From: Petrotoga sp. 9PWA.NaAc.5.4
GTDB taxonomy: Bacteria > Thermotogota > Thermotogae > Petrotogales > Petrotogaceae
Direction: 5' to 3'
Length of the DNA: 64,000 bases
Assembly (NCBI RefSeq): GCF_002895485.1
Contig: NZ_AZRK01000001.1
Coordinates: 186,001-250,000 of the forward strand
A program made the position numbers and the translations under genes. The notes under the pieces were generated by a model. That model was not told the origin of the DNA. It saw only the letters and a program-made list of their open reading frames with translations, and ran no database searches. Below, in pieces: positions 45,514 through 54,436 of this stretch; the stretch's first letter is position 1, and each line of letters starts with the position of its first letter.

Positions 45514-46146
45514 CTAAATCTGAGAGTTACCGTAATATACCCAAACTTTAATACCTATTGTCCCATATTTGGTCTGACATTGTAAAACAGAATATTCTAT
45601 ATCAGATCTTAAAGTTTGAAGGGGTAATCTTCCTTCCATATACCATTCAGTTCTCGCAATTTCAGCTCCACCCAATCTTCCAGAAACCATTATCTTTATT
45701 CCTTTAGCCCCTCTTCTCATGGCATTAGAAATAGCTCTTTTCATTGCAATTTTATGGGAAACTCTTCGCTGCAATTGCCCAGATATATCTTGTGCAATTA
45801 ACTGAGCGTTAATGTATGGATTTTTCACTTCTTGAACATAAACTTTTACATTTTTATCGGAAACTATTTGAGCCAATTGATCTCTAATATTTTTTATTTC
45901 GGCTCCTTTTCTGCCTATAAGTATTCCTAACCTTGCTGCGTAAATATCTATTCTCACTAAAGAATCACTTGGCCTTTCAATTAGCACATCCGCAATACCG
46001 GCACTTTCATAATTAGTTTTAACAAAATCTCTGATTTTTTCATCTTCATATAAGTATTCTTGATAATTTTTTTCATTAAACCAAACTGATTTCCAAGGTT
46101 TAGTAGTTCCTAACCTAAAACCATATGGGTGTACTTTAGATCCCAC
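45514..46146 (-). CDS. rpsC: Ribosomal protein S3
   Basis: 30S head protein at the mRNA entry channel. 210 aa: GSKVHPYGFRLGTTKPWKSV, KH domain (DIYAARLGILIGRKGAEIKN), QRRVSHKIAMKRAISNAMRR and GAKGIKIMVSGRLGGAEIAR, YGTIGIKVWVYYG. 14 bases after rplV; ATG with GAGGTGAATTGA. Confidence 0.97.
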   Translation of the reverse strand: MGSKVHPYGFRLGTTKPWKSVWFNEKNYQEYLYEDEKIRDFVKTNYESAGIADVLIERPSDSLVRIDIYAARLGILIGRKGAEIKNIRDQLAQIVSDKNVKVYVQEVKNPYINAQLIAQDISGQLQRRVSHKIAMKRAISNAMRRGAKGIKIMVSGRLGGAEIARTEWYMEGRLPLQTLRSDIEYSVLQCQTKYGTIGIKVWVYYGNSQI

Positions 46147-46160
46147 TCAATTCACCTCAC

Positions 46161-46610
46161 TTATTTATCAGCATTTCTATCTCTAACAGTTACATATATA
46201 TGACTCATTCTTTTTTGTAAAATATCAGCTCTTCCATGAGACCTTGGCCATAACCTTTTCAATCTTGGACCTTCATTTATCATGATCTCTGATACATACA
46301 AATTTTCGGCATTTAATCCAAAATTATTTTCGGCGTTAGCGATTGCAGACATTAGTACTTTATAAATCAATCTTGCCGACTTCTTAGGACTAAAAGTAAG
46401 AATTTGCAAAGCTTCACTGACATCTTTATTTCTTATAGCATTAGCGATAGATCTCGCCTTGGTTGGTGAAATTCTAACATATTTGGCAATCGCTTGAGCT
46501 TCAACTTTGGGCTCCTCTGCTTCTTTTTCTTTTCTCATTCTATGATAAACTGACCTTTTTAACTTTTTCCCATCTTCTAAAACTCTTGAAATTTCTTTAT
46601 TAGAAGCCAT
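46161..46610 (-). CDS. rplV: Ribosomal protein L22
   Basis: 50S protein whose beta hairpin lines the exit tunnel. 149 aa, longer than E. coli L22 because of a charged N-terminal extension ([20 protein letters not shown]). Core: [60 protein letters not shown] and the tunnel hairpin [20 protein letters not shown]. Confidence 0.97.
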   Translation of the reverse strand: MASNKEISRVLEDGKKLKRSVYHRMRKEKEAEEPKVEAQAIAKYVRISPTKARSIANAIRNKDVSEALQILTFSPKKSARLIYKVLMSAIANAENNFGLNAENLYVSEIMINEGPRLKRLWPRSHGRADILQKRMSHIYVTVRDRNADK

Positions 46611-46622
46611 GAATTAACCTCC

Positions 46623-46916
46623 TTAACCTTGCCTTTCTACTTTACCTTTCATAGACTTTTTATCTGGATGTCCTCCAAATCTTCGTGTTGGCGAAAACTC
46701 ACCTAATCTGTGACCAATCATCTGTTCGGTAATATAAACAGGTATATGTTTCATCCCATTATGTACAGCAATTGTGTGTCCAACCATTTCAGGTAATATC
46801 ATAGAAGCTCTAGACCATGTTTTTATAACTTTTTTCTCGCCTTTTTCGTTCATTTCTCTAATTTTTTTTAGTAAACTTGGATGAACGTAAGGACCTTTTT
46901 TTAAGGATCTTCCCAC
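46623..46916 (-). CDS. rpsS: Ribosomal protein S19
   Basis: 30S head protein that pairs with S13. 97 aa: [60 protein letters not shown] and [14 protein letters not shown] with GGAGGTGTAATA. 35 bases after rplB. Confidence 0.97.
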   Translation of the reverse strand: MGRSLKKGPYVHPSLLKKIREMNEKGEKKVIKTWSRASMILPEMVGHTIAVHNGMKHIPVYITEQMIGHRLGEFSPTRRFGGHPDKKSMKGKVERQG

Positions 46917-46951
46917 TATTACACCTCCTAACCATCCTTACATTAGTTCTT

Positions 46952-47776
46952 TCATTTTTCTCTTCTTCTAACTATAAATCTATCCGAAGGCTTCTTACCC
47001 CTTCTGGTTTTATAACCTTTCGCTGGAACTCCCCACGGAGATTTAGGAATATGTCCTTTGCTCCTGCCTTCTCCACCACCCATAGGATGGTCAACAGGGT
47101 TTTGAGCCATTCCTCTAACGCTTGGCCTTATACCAAGCCATCGAGACTTTCCGGCTTTACCAAAAACTTGGTTGATATGATCTTCATTACTTACTGTTCC
47201 TATAGTAGCCATACAAGTTAATCTTACTTGCCTTAATTCTCCAGAAGGCATTTTTAATAAAGCATACTTACCTTCTTTTGCCATCAATTGAACAGAAGTT
47301 CCTGCAGCTTTGGCTATTTTTCCACCTCTTCCAGGCTTAAATTCAATATTGTGTATTAAAGTACCTAATGGAATATTCTCCAAGGGTAATGCGTTTCCAA
47401 CTTTTATTTCCGCATTTGGTCCATTCATAACATTGTCCCCAACTTTCAAACCTTTGGGAGCTAAAATATACCTTTTTTCACCGTCTGCATATGTCAAGAG
47501 CGCGATTCTTGCACTTCTATTTGGATCGTATTCTATAGAAACTACTTTTGCCGGAATATTTATTTTATCCCTTTTAAAATCTATTATACGATATTTTCTT
47601 TTATTTCCGCCACTTCGGTGTCTTACAGTAATTCTACCGTAACTATTTCTGCCACCTGTTTTTTTCAAGGGAGCCAATAAACTTTTTTCGGGCTTTACTT
47701 TAGATAAATCTGAATTATCAACAGTTACCATAAATCTTCTAGAAGGAGTAACTGGTTTATATTCTTTCAACGCCAT
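46952..47776 (-). CDS. rplB: Ribosomal protein L2
   Basis: Core 50S protein needed for subunit association and peptidyl transfer. 274 aa: [40 protein letters not shown], the SH3-like domain, and the universally conserved [20 protein letters not shown] with the essential His. The tail [19 protein letters not shown] is intact. Confidence 0.98.
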   Translation of the reverse strand: MALKEYKPVTPSRRFMVTVDNSDLSKVKPEKSLLAPLKKTGGRNSYGRITVRHRSGGNKRKYRIIDFKRDKINIPAKVVSIEYDPNRSARIALLTYADGEKRYILAPKGLKVGDNVMNGPNAEIKVGNALPLENIPLGTLIHNIEFKPGRGGKIAKAAGTSVQLMAKEGKYALLKMPSGELRQVRLTCMATIGTVSNEDHINQVFGKAGKSRWLGIRPSVRGMAQNPVDHPMGGGEGRSKGHIPKSPWGVPAKGYKTRRGKKPSDRFIVRRREK

Positions 47777-47791
47777 TAGAAATCACCTCTT

Positions 47792-48088
47792 TTACAAGCT
47801 ACCTTGCAATTCTCTTATTGTATACCCTTCACCTAACTTAACTATTGCTTTTTTCCAGCCTCGAGTATAGCCTTCACTTCTTCCTAATCTTTTTGGTTTG
47901 GGTTTTACATTCATTACATAAACTTTTTCAACTTTTACCTTAAAAATTGATTCAATTGCTTCTTTTATTTCAAGTTTTGTAGCCTTTTTGTCTACTTCAA
48001 AGGTATATTTCCTGTCTCTCATTAGATTATAAGATTTTTCTGTCAGGATCGGCCTTATTATTATATCATGTGCTCTAATATTATCCAT
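47792..48088 (-). CDS. rplW: Ribosomal protein L23
   Basis: Exit-tunnel protein that docks trigger factor and SRP. 98 aa: [60 protein letters not shown] and the [17 protein letters not shown] end. It overlaps the rplD stop by one base, implying coupled translation. Confidence 0.97.
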   Translation of the reverse strand: MDNIRAHDIIIRPILTEKSYNLMRDRKYTFEVDKKATKLEIKEAIESIFKVKVEKVYVMNVKPKPKRLGRSEGYTRGWKKAIVKLGEGYTIRELQGSL

Positions 48089-48753
48089 TAGCCGATCACC
48101 TCCTCAATTTTATTAACCATTTCTTTAGTTAAGATAATTTTCTCATTGTTTATCAAATCAAAAACATTCAAACCATCAACATTAATCTTATTTTGTCCAG
48201 GATTATCAGCAATAATAACTTTTACTTTTGGCAAATTTCTTGCAGATAATTTAATATTTTTATATCCTTCCTCTTGACGAGGTAATACAATTAAAACTTT
48301 TTTATCTATTAAATTGAATTTATTTAAAATATCTTTAACTTCTTTTGTTTTAGGATTTTCAAACTTTAAATCTTCGAAGACTATCAAATTATTTTCTCTA
48401 TACCTTGTACTTAATGCAGATTTTAAAGCTAATTTTTTCATCTTTTTATTTAAAGATTTATTAAAATCTCGAGGTTTTGGACCAAAAGTAACTCCTCCAT
48501 GCCTCCATAGCGGGGATCTAATCGAACCTGCTCTTGCTCTACCTGTGTGCTTTTGTGGCCATGGTTTTCTTCCTCCACCACTTACTTCTGACCTCGTCTT
48601 AGTAGAAGCAGTTCCGGCTCTTTTATTTGTAAGTTGCATGTCAACATACCTATACATAATATCCATATTAGGTTCAATATTAAAAACCTCGTCTTTTAAT
48701 TCTAAAGAATCGATTTTTTCTCCTTCTTTGTTATAAACATCTATCTGAGCCAT
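48088..48753 (-). CDS. rplD: Ribosomal protein L4
   Basis: Tunnel-lining protein; in E. coli it autoregulates the S10 operon. 221 aa: [20 protein letters not shown], the tunnel loop ([60 protein letters not shown]) and the C-terminal Rossmann-like half ending [16 protein letters not shown]; 16 bases after rplC. Confidence 0.97.
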   Translation of the reverse strand: MAQIDVYNKEGEKIDSLELKDEVFNIEPNMDIMYRYVDMQLTNKRAGTASTKTRSEVSGGGRKPWPQKHTGRARAGSIRSPLWRHGGVTFGPKPRDFNKSLNKKMKKLALKSALSTRYRENNLIVFEDLKFENPKTKEVKDILNKFNLIDKKVLIVLPRQEEGYKNIKLSARNLPKVKVIIADNPGQNKINVDGLNVFDLINNEKIILTKEMVNKIEEVIG

Positions 48754-48769
48754 ATCTCAATAATCCTCC

Positions 48770-49411
48770 TTACTTCATTTTTGGGCGTTTAACTTTAACT
48801 GCTTCTTTTATAATTACTAAGCCGCCCCTCGCACCTGGAACTCCGCCTTTAAGCGCTATTAGATTGTTTTTTTGATCTATGTATACAACTTCTGAATTTT
48901 GTATAGTAACTCTCTCGTTTCCATACCTTCCTGGCATTTTTTTACCTTTAAATACTTTAGAAGGATAAGTATTCATACCTGTGGAACCTAAAGCTCTATG
49001 AAATTTAGAACCATGCGAAACTTCCCCACCTGTAAAATTCCATCTCTTTATAGCTCCTGTATATCCTCTTCCTTTTGAATAACCAGTAATGTCTACCTTT
49101 TCACCTTCAGAAAAAATAGATACATCGATTACTTGGCCAATTTTAAAATCATCAACATTATCAACTCGAAATTCTTTTAAATATCTATAAGGCTTTACTT
49201 GTGCTTTTTTAAAATGACCTAATAAAGGTTTGTTCACTTTTCTTTCTTGAATTTCCTCAAAACCAACTTGAATCGCATTATACCCATCGGTTTCTACAGT
49301 TTTTTTCTGTACCACAACACATGGTCCTGCTTGTATAACTGTAACCGGGATGGCTTTGTCTTCTTTAAAAATTCTCGTCATTCCAACTTTTTTGCCTAAA
49401 ATACCTTTCAT
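48770..49411 (-). CDS. rplC: Ribosomal protein L3
   Basis: Assembly-initiating 50S protein reaching toward the peptidyl transferase centre. 213 aa: KGILGKKVGMTRIFKEDKAI, VTVIQAGPCVVVQKKTVETD, the extension (TGAIKRWNFTGGEVSHGSKF, GSTGMNTYPSKVFKGKKMPG, YGNERVTIQN). It follows rpsJ after 101 bases that contain a structured hairpin. ATG with GGAGGTGTAAAA. Confidence 0.97.
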   Translation of the reverse strand: MKGILGKKVGMTRIFKEDKAIPVTVIQAGPCVVVQKKTVETDGYNAIQVGFEEIQERKVNKPLLGHFKKAQVKPYRYLKEFRVDNVDDFKIGQVIDVSIFSEGEKVDITGYSKGRGYTGAIKRWNFTGGEVSHGSKFHRALGSTGMNTYPSKVFKGKKMPGRYGNERVTIQNSEVVYIDQKNNLIALKGGVPGARGGLVIIKEAVKVKRPKMK

Positions 49412-49428
49412 TTTTACACCTCCAGAGC

Positions 49429-49476
49429 CCGATTTTCGAATTGTTTATATTCTTAATAAAATATAAACTCATCGGC
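49429..49476 (-). promoter_or_regulatory. Extended hairpin in the rpsJ-rplC spacer
   Basis: GTTTATATT (49443-49451) pairs with AATATAAAC (49460-49468), enclosed by an outer CCGAT/ATCGG helix (49429-49433 with 49472-49476) across an internal loop. It ends ~11 bases upstream of the rplC ribosome-binding site. No T run follows, so it is not a simple terminator. It may be a translational control or processing site of the S10 segment. Confidence 0.5.
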
Positions 49477-49512
49477 CTTTTTATAAGTTATCTAAAATAT
49501 CTCGCTTAAATT

Positions 49513-49821
49513 TTACGCTTTAATATCAACAGATACACCAGACGGTATATTAACCTTAAGCAATTTTGTAACGGTGTCAGGTGATGCATCATATATGTAA
49601 ATAACTCTTTTATGAACGGTTTTTTCAAACTGTTCCATAGAATAGGAATATTTGTGAGGCGATCTTATAACTGAATAAACTGTTTTTTTATTTGGTAACG
49701 GTATTGGACCTGAAACTTTAGCCTCCGTATCTTTTACGGCCTCTATAATTTTTTTTGAAGATTCATCCAATAATTTATTATCATAAGCTTTTAAACGTAT
49801 TTTTATATACTTATTGGGCAT
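49513..49821 (-). CDS. rpsJ: Ribosomal protein S10
   Basis: 30S head protein, also the NusE partner of NusB in antitermination. 102 aa: KYIKIRLKAYDNKLLDESSK, GPIPLPNKKTVYSVIRSPHK and the FEKTVHKRVIYIYDASPDTV loop. It lies after tuf as in the fused str-S10 order. ATG follows GGAGGCTTAAAACTTCA. Confidence 0.97.
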   Translation of the reverse strand: MPNKYIKIRLKAYDNKLLDESSKKIIEAVKDTEAKVSGPIPLPNKKTVYSVIRSPHKYSYSMEQFEKTVHKRVIYIYDASPDTVTKLLKVNIPSGVSVDIKA

Positions 49822-49854
49822 TGAAGTTTTAAGCCTCCTTTTACTTCATTAGTA

Positions 49855-49876
49855 AGGGGAGTATTATAACTCCCCT
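49855..49876 (-). other. Hairpin between tuf and rpsJ
   Basis: AGGGGAGT (49855-49862) pairs perfectly with ACTCCCCT (49869-49876) around a 6-base loop. On the minus strand it is preceded by an A/T-rich stretch and followed by TTACTAATG, not a T run, so it is a weak terminator at most. It could stabilise the 3' end of a processed tuf mRNA or reduce read-through into rpsJ. Confidence 0.6.
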
Positions 49877-49891
49877 AAATAATTTAATTTT

Positions 49892-51091
49892 TTATTCAAT
49901 AATTTCTGTAACTACTCCTGCACCTACTGTCCTTCCGCCTTCTCTAATAGCGAACCTTGTTCCTTTTTCAAGAGCAACAGGATAAATTAATTCTATTGTC
50001 ATTGTTATATTATCACCAGGCATTACCATTTCAGCACCACTTGAAAAATCTAAAATAGTGCCTGTAACATCAGCTACTTTAATATAGAATTGAGGTCTAT
50101 AACCCTTGGTAAACGGTGTATGTCTTCCTCCCTCTTCTTTCTTTAATACGTAAACTTCAGCTTTAAATTTTTTATGAGGAGTAATAGATCCTGGGGCTGC
50201 AAGAACCTGTCCTCTTTTAACTTCGTCTTTTTCTATACCTCTCAACAGACATCCTACATTGTCACCCGCAACACCTTCATCCAATAATTTTCTAAACATT
50301 TCTACTCCAGTAACAACTGTTTTCTTCTTCTCGTAGCTTAACCCTATTATTTCAACTGTATCACCCGGATGAATAACCCCTCTTTCTATTCTTCCAGTAA
50401 CGACAGTTCCTCTACCAGTTATACTAAAAACATCTTCGATTGGCATCAAGAAAGGTTTATCAGTTTCTCTTAAAGGATCTGGAAAATAACTATCTATGGC
50501 ATCCATTAATTCATATATTTTTTGAGTCCATGGACCATCTGGACTATTTTCTTCAAGAGCTTTCAATGCTGAACCACGAATAACTGGAACTTCGTCCCCT
50601 GGGAAGTTATAACTTGTCAATAAATCTCTTACTTCCATTTCAACTAATTCGATTAATTCTTCATCTTCTACCATATCAACTTTGTTTATAAATACTACCA
50701 ATGCAGGAACATTAACTTGCCTTGCTAATAAAACGTGTTCTCTAGTTTGAGGCATAACACCATCTGTAGCTGCAACAACAAGGATAGCTCCATCCATTTG
50801 TGCTGCTCCAGTAATCATATTTTTGATATAGTCAGCATGACCAGGACAATCTATATGTGCATAATGCCTTTTTTCAGTTTGATACTCAACGTGTGAAACG
50901 CTTATAGTAATACCTCTTGCCTTTTCTTCCGGAGCCTTGTCTATTTCATCAAAAGGTGTAAAATCTGCAAGCCCTTTATAGGATAAAGCTTTTGTTATAG
51001 CGGCCGTTAAAGTAGTTTTACCATGATCAATATGTCCAATAGTACCTACGTTCATATGAATTTTTTCTCTAACAAATTTTTCTTTTGCCAT
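49892..51091 (-). CDS. tuf: Elongation factor Tu
   Basis: GTPase that delivers aminoacyl-tRNA to the ribosome. 399 aa: [20 protein letters not shown] (P-loop), [14 protein letters not shown] (switch I), [40 protein letters not shown] and domain 2/3 blocks ([39 protein letters not shown]). It is the only tuf copy in the window. The gap to fusA (163 bases) carries a partial repeat copy. Confidence 0.98.
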   Translation of the reverse strand: MAKEKFVREKIHMNVGTIGHIDHGKTTLTAAITKALSYKGLADFTPFDEIDKAPEEKARGITISVSHVEYQTEKRHYAHIDCPGHADYIKNMITGAAQMDGAILVVAATDGVMPQTREHVLLARQVNVPALVVFINKVDMVEDEELIELVEMEVRDLLTSYNFPGDEVPVIRGSALKALEENSPDGPWTQKIYELMDAIDSYFPDPLRETDKPFLMPIEDVFSITGRGTVVTGRIERGVIHPGDTVEIIGLSYEKKKTVVTGVEMFRKLLDEGVAGDNVGCLLRGIEKDEVKRGQVLAAPGSITPHKKFKAEVYVLKKEEGGRHTPFTKGYRPQFYIKVADVTGTILDFSSGAEMVMPGDNITMTIELIYPVALEKGTRFAIREGGRTVGAGVVTEIIE

Positions 51092-51124
51092 TTTTTAAAT
51101 CTCCTCCTTCTCATTTGTTATATA

Positions 51125-51250
51125 TACTATTTTTATAAATTATAAAATCCTTATTTTATATACGTTTTAGCATTGGATTTTTATAGAGTACTTCCTCGAT
51201 TCTAATTTTGATTAATTATGACTTTATTAATTTATTCGATATTTTAATTT
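51125..51250 (+). repeat. Dispersed leader element, 5' half upstream of tuf
   Basis: ACTATTTTTATAAATTATAA, then AAATCCTTATTTTATATACG, TTTTAGCATTGGATTTTTAT, AGAGTACTTCCTCGATTCTA and a decayed ATTAATTTATTCGATATTTT. The G/C core and 3' half are missing. It lies about 33 bases from the tuf ATG. Confidence 0.65.
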
Positions 51251-51254
51251 TAAG

Positions 51255-53342
51255 TTATTCTTTACTTATAATCTTCTGAGTAACTTGTTCTGGAACTTCT
51301 TCGTAATGTGAGAATTGTACTGTACTTGTTGCTCTTCCTTGTGATAGTGATCTTAAAACAGTCGCATAACCAAATAATTCGGAAAGTGGGACACGCGCAT
51401 GAATTATCCTCGTATTTGAACCACCCACACTTTCAAAGCTCTCCACTCTTCCTCTTCTTGAATTTAAATCTGCTATTATATCTCCTAAATATTCCTCAGG
51501 AGTTGTAACATCAACTTTCATTATTGGTTCTAATAAAATAGGTTTTGCTTTTTTAACGGCTTCTTTGAAAGCCATAGAAGCTGCTATTTTAAAAGCCATT
51601 TCTGAAGAATCTACTTCATGATATGACCCATCATACACTTCAACTCTAATACAAACCATAGGGTACCCAGCTAATATACCACTTTGCATAGCTTCTTTTA
51701 CTCCGCTTCCTATAGCTGGGATATATTCTTTAGGAATAATCCCTCCTACAATCTTATCGACAAATTCAAAATCCTTTTCTGAATTCAAAGGAAGTGGTGA
51801 AATTCTAAGTTTAACATGTCCATATTGTCCCCTTCCACCGGTTTGTCTTATATATTTTCCTTCTGCTTCTGCAGGTAATTTTATCGTTTCTTTGTAAGCA
51901 ACCCGTGGTTGACCCACTCTAACTCCAACGTTGAATTCTCTTTTTATCCTATCTATAATAATCTCTAAATGTAATTCTCCCATTCCTGAAAGAATAGTTT
52001 CACCTGTTTCTTTATCTACAAATACCTTTAAACTTGGATCCTCTTCAGTTAAAGCAGCCAATGCTTTGCTAAGTTTAGATTCGTCATCCTTAGTTTCAGG
52101 TTCAATAGAAATAGAAATTACAGGTTCAGGAAAAACTAATTTTTCTAAAACTAAATTACAATCTTCAGCTGCAAGTGTGTCTCCAGTCGAAGTATCCTTT
52201 AACCCAATTATTCCTACAATATCTCCCGGTCTAATATAATCGACTTCTTCTCGTTTATCTGCATGTAAAAAAACTAAACGAGAAACCCTTTCCTTTTTAT
52301 TTTTTGTCGTGTTTAATACATAGCTTCCCTTTGCTAAAGTCCCTGAATATACTCTTGCAAAAGTTAATTTTCCGATATAAGGATCTACCATTATTTTAAA
52401 AGCTAATGCTAAAAAAGCTTCATCTTCTGTAGGATGAACACTTCTTACATATTCTCCAGTATTCGAATCATATGCCTTAACAGGTGGCATATCCAAAGGA
52501 GAAGGAAGATATTCTACTATAGCATCTAAAAGTAGTTGAACCCCCTTGTTTTTTGCTGAACTACCACATAAAACAGGCACTATTTTATTTTGGATCGTTC
52601 CTTTCCGTATAACGGATTTAATTTTTTCAACAGGAATATCTGCTTCTTCTATATATAACTCCATCAATTCTTCGTCTATCTCGGCAAGAGATGCTATTAA
52701 ATCTTCTTTTTTAGTTTCACATAAATCCTTTAAATCATTTGGAATTTCATCTCTTTCGATACTCAATCCGTTTTCGTCTGTCCAATAAATAGCTTCCATA
52801 TTTAATAAATCAACAACGCCTTTAAATTCGGATTCAGATCCTATCGGAACTTCTAACGCAACTGGATTTGCTCCAAGTTTATCTTTAATTGTTTGTACTG
52901 CATTAAAGAAATTCGCTCCTATCTTATCCATTTTATTCATAAAAGCAATTCTTGGAACTTTATATCTATCGGCTTGTCTCCATACCGTTTCAGATTGAGG
53001 CTCAACTCCTACTTGAGCGTCGAAAATCACTACAGCTCCGTCAAGTACAAATAAAGACCTTTCCACCTCAACAGTAAAGTCAACGTGTCCTGGCGTATCA
53101 ATAATATTTATTCGATGACCCTTCCAAAAAGCCGATGTAGCAGCGGCTGTTATTGTAATGCCTCTTTCTTTTTCTTGTTCCATCCAATCAGTTTCAGTGG
53201 TACCTTCATCAACTGAACCTAATTTGTGTTTTGTCCCCGTATAAAATAAAATTCTCTCTGTAGTTGTAGTTTTTCCTGCATCTATATGTGCAATTATTCC
53301 TATATTTCTTATTTTTTCTATGGGCAGCGCTCTTTCTTTCAA
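51255..53342 (-). CDS. fusA: Elongation factor G
   Basis: Translocase GTPase. 695 aa: [20 protein letters not shown] (P-loop), [20 protein letters not shown] (switch I), [27 protein letters not shown], and the domain IV block [18 protein letters not shown]. The start is TTG at 53342 after GGAGGGATTAAG. One EF-G gene only. It follows rpsG by 24 bases. Confidence 0.98.
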   Translation of the reverse strand: MKERALPIEKIRNIGIIAHIDAGKTTTTERILFYTGTKHKLGSVDEGTTETDWMEQEKERGITITAAATSAFWKGHRINIIDTPGHVDFTVEVERSLFVLDGAVVIFDAQVGVEPQSETVWRQADRYKVPRIAFMNKMDKIGANFFNAVQTIKDKLGANPVALEVPIGSESEFKGVVDLLNMEAIYWTDENGLSIERDEIPNDLKDLCETKKEDLIASLAEIDEELMELYIEEADIPVEKIKSVIRKGTIQNKIVPVLCGSSAKNKGVQLLLDAIVEYLPSPLDMPPVKAYDSNTGEYVRSVHPTEDEAFLALAFKIMVDPYIGKLTFARVYSGTLAKGSYVLNTTKNKKERVSRLVFLHADKREEVDYIRPGDIVGIIGLKDTSTGDTLAAEDCNLVLEKLVFPEPVISISIEPETKDDESKLSKALAALTEEDPSLKVFVDKETGETILSGMGELHLEIIIDRIKREFNVGVRVGQPRVAYKETIKLPAEAEGKYIRQTGGRGQYGHVKLRISPLPLNSEKDFEFVDKIVGGIIPKEYIPAIGSGVKEAMQSGILAGYPMVCIRVEVYDGSYHEVDSSEMAFKIAASMAFKEAVKKAKPILLEPIMKVDVTTPEEYLGDIIADLNSRRGRVESFESVGGSNTRIIHARVPLSELFGYATVLRSLSQGRATSTVQFSHYEEVPEQVTQKIISKE

Positions 53343-53366
53343 CTTAATCCCTCCTAAAAAAAAACG

Positions 53367-53834
53367 TTACCACTTATAATGCGCAAATGCTCTGTTAGCT
53401 TCTGCCATTTTATGAACGTCTTCTTTCTTTTTTACAGCTGTTCCTGTATTATTGTAAGCATCTATCAATTCTTGAGATAATTTTTCTATCATGCTTCTGC
53501 CTTTTTTAGATTGTGCCGAAGTGATTATCCACCTTATCGCCAAAGAAGTAGCTCTATTTTCTTCAACTTCAAAAGGAACTTGATAGGTTGATCCTCCAAC
53601 TCTCCTAGATCTTACTTCGATAATAGGTTTAACATTATTTATTGCTTTGTGAAAAGCCTCCAAAGGTTCTTCTTTTGTAACGTTAGCTAATTTTTCTAAT
53701 GAAGAATAAACTATATCCTGAGCCAACGACTTCTTACCATCGTACATTAATCTATTAATAAATTTTGATAATAAAATATCTCCATATATTGGATCTGGAG
53801 CAATATTTCTTTTTTCCGCACTCCTTCTTCTCAT
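53367..53834 (-). CDS. rpsG: Ribosomal protein S7
   Basis: 30S head protein at the E site; in E. coli the str-operon regulator. 155 aa: [60 protein letters not shown] and [23 protein letters not shown]; 22 bases after rpsL, GGAGGTTTTTTTAACAA leader. Confidence 0.97.
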   Translation of the reverse strand: MRRRSAEKRNIAPDPIYGDILLSKFINRLMYDGKKSLAQDIVYSSLEKLANVTKEEPLEAFHKAINNVKPIIEVRSRRVGGSTYQVPFEVEENRATSLAIRWIITSAQSKKGRSMIEKLSQELIDAYNNTGTAVKKKEDVHKMAEANRAFAHYKW

Positions 53835-53856
53835 TTGTTAAAAAAACCTCCTTAAA

Positions 53857-54231
53857 TTATGCTTTTGGTTTTTTAGCTCCATACTTACTTCTACTTTGCT
53901 TTCTTCCTTCAACACCAGCTGCATCTAAAGCTCCTCTAATTATTTTATATCTAACCCCAGGTAAATCTTTAACCCTTCCTCCTCTAACCAATACATTTGA
54001 ATGTTCTTGTAAATTATGCCCTTCTCCTGGAATGTAACAAGTAACTTCTATACCGTTAGATAATTTGACTCTTGCTATTTTTCTTAAAGCTGAATTAGGC
54101 TTCTTTGGGGTCATAGTAGAAACTCTTACACAAACTCCTCTTTTTTGTGGATTACCTTTCAAAGCTGGTGCTTTGGTTTTCTTTTTGACTTTTGTTCTAC
54201 CGTATCTAATCAATTGATTTATAGTTGGCAT
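53857..54231 (-). CDS. rpsL: Ribosomal protein S12
   Basis: Decoding-centre protein, 124 aa: [60 protein letters not shown] and the loop [20 protein letters not shown]. The decoding Lys residues are in PKKPN and VRGGRVKD. First gene of the super-operon. The ATG has no SD at normal distance; AAGGAGGTGA lies 61 bases upstream, separated by a strong hairpin. Confidence 0.96.
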   Translation of the reverse strand: MPTINQLIRYGRTKVKKKTKAPALKGNPQKRGVCVRVSTMTPKKPNSALRKIARVKLSNGIEVTCYIPGEGHNLQEHSNVLVRGGRVKDLPGVRYKIIRGALDAAGVEGRKQSRSKYGAKKPKA

Positions 54232-54243
54232 CTGCTTGTTAAT

Positions 54244-54302
54244 CCGTTATCAAAACTTTAAAATTATATAAACGCAAGCTTGATAACGGAGTTCACCTCC
54301 TT
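54244..54302 (-). promoter_or_regulatory. rpsL leader: distant strong SD and bridging hairpin
   Basis: On the minus strand AAGGAGGTGA (54293-54302) is followed three bases later by CCGTTATCAA (54280-54289), which pairs perfectly with TTGATAACGG (54244-54253) around 26 bases. Twelve bases then lead to the ATG. Folding would bring the SD to about 15 bases from the start. Inside the loop a 12-codon ORF starting at a TTG and ending TAA before rpsL is possible, but its spacing from the SD is poor. Confidence 0.6.
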
Positions 54303-54340
54303 CTCATAATTTTTTATTAAAATCATAACTTTAAATTTAT

Positions 54341-54370
54341 AACATATTTTAATGAAAACAAAAATGCCAA
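54341..54370 (-). promoter_or_regulatory. Candidate promoter of the ribosomal super-operon
   Basis: On the minus strand TTGGCA (54365-54370) and TATGTT (54341-54346) are 18 bases apart. A second possible -10, TATAAT, lies at 54386-54391. Either would give a ~100-150-base leader. No repeat copy is present here. Confidence 0.4.
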
Positions 54371-54436
54371 TGGATATTTTACATTATTATACCTTAATTA
54401 TAAATGAACTATATATAACAATTTGAATAAATTATG

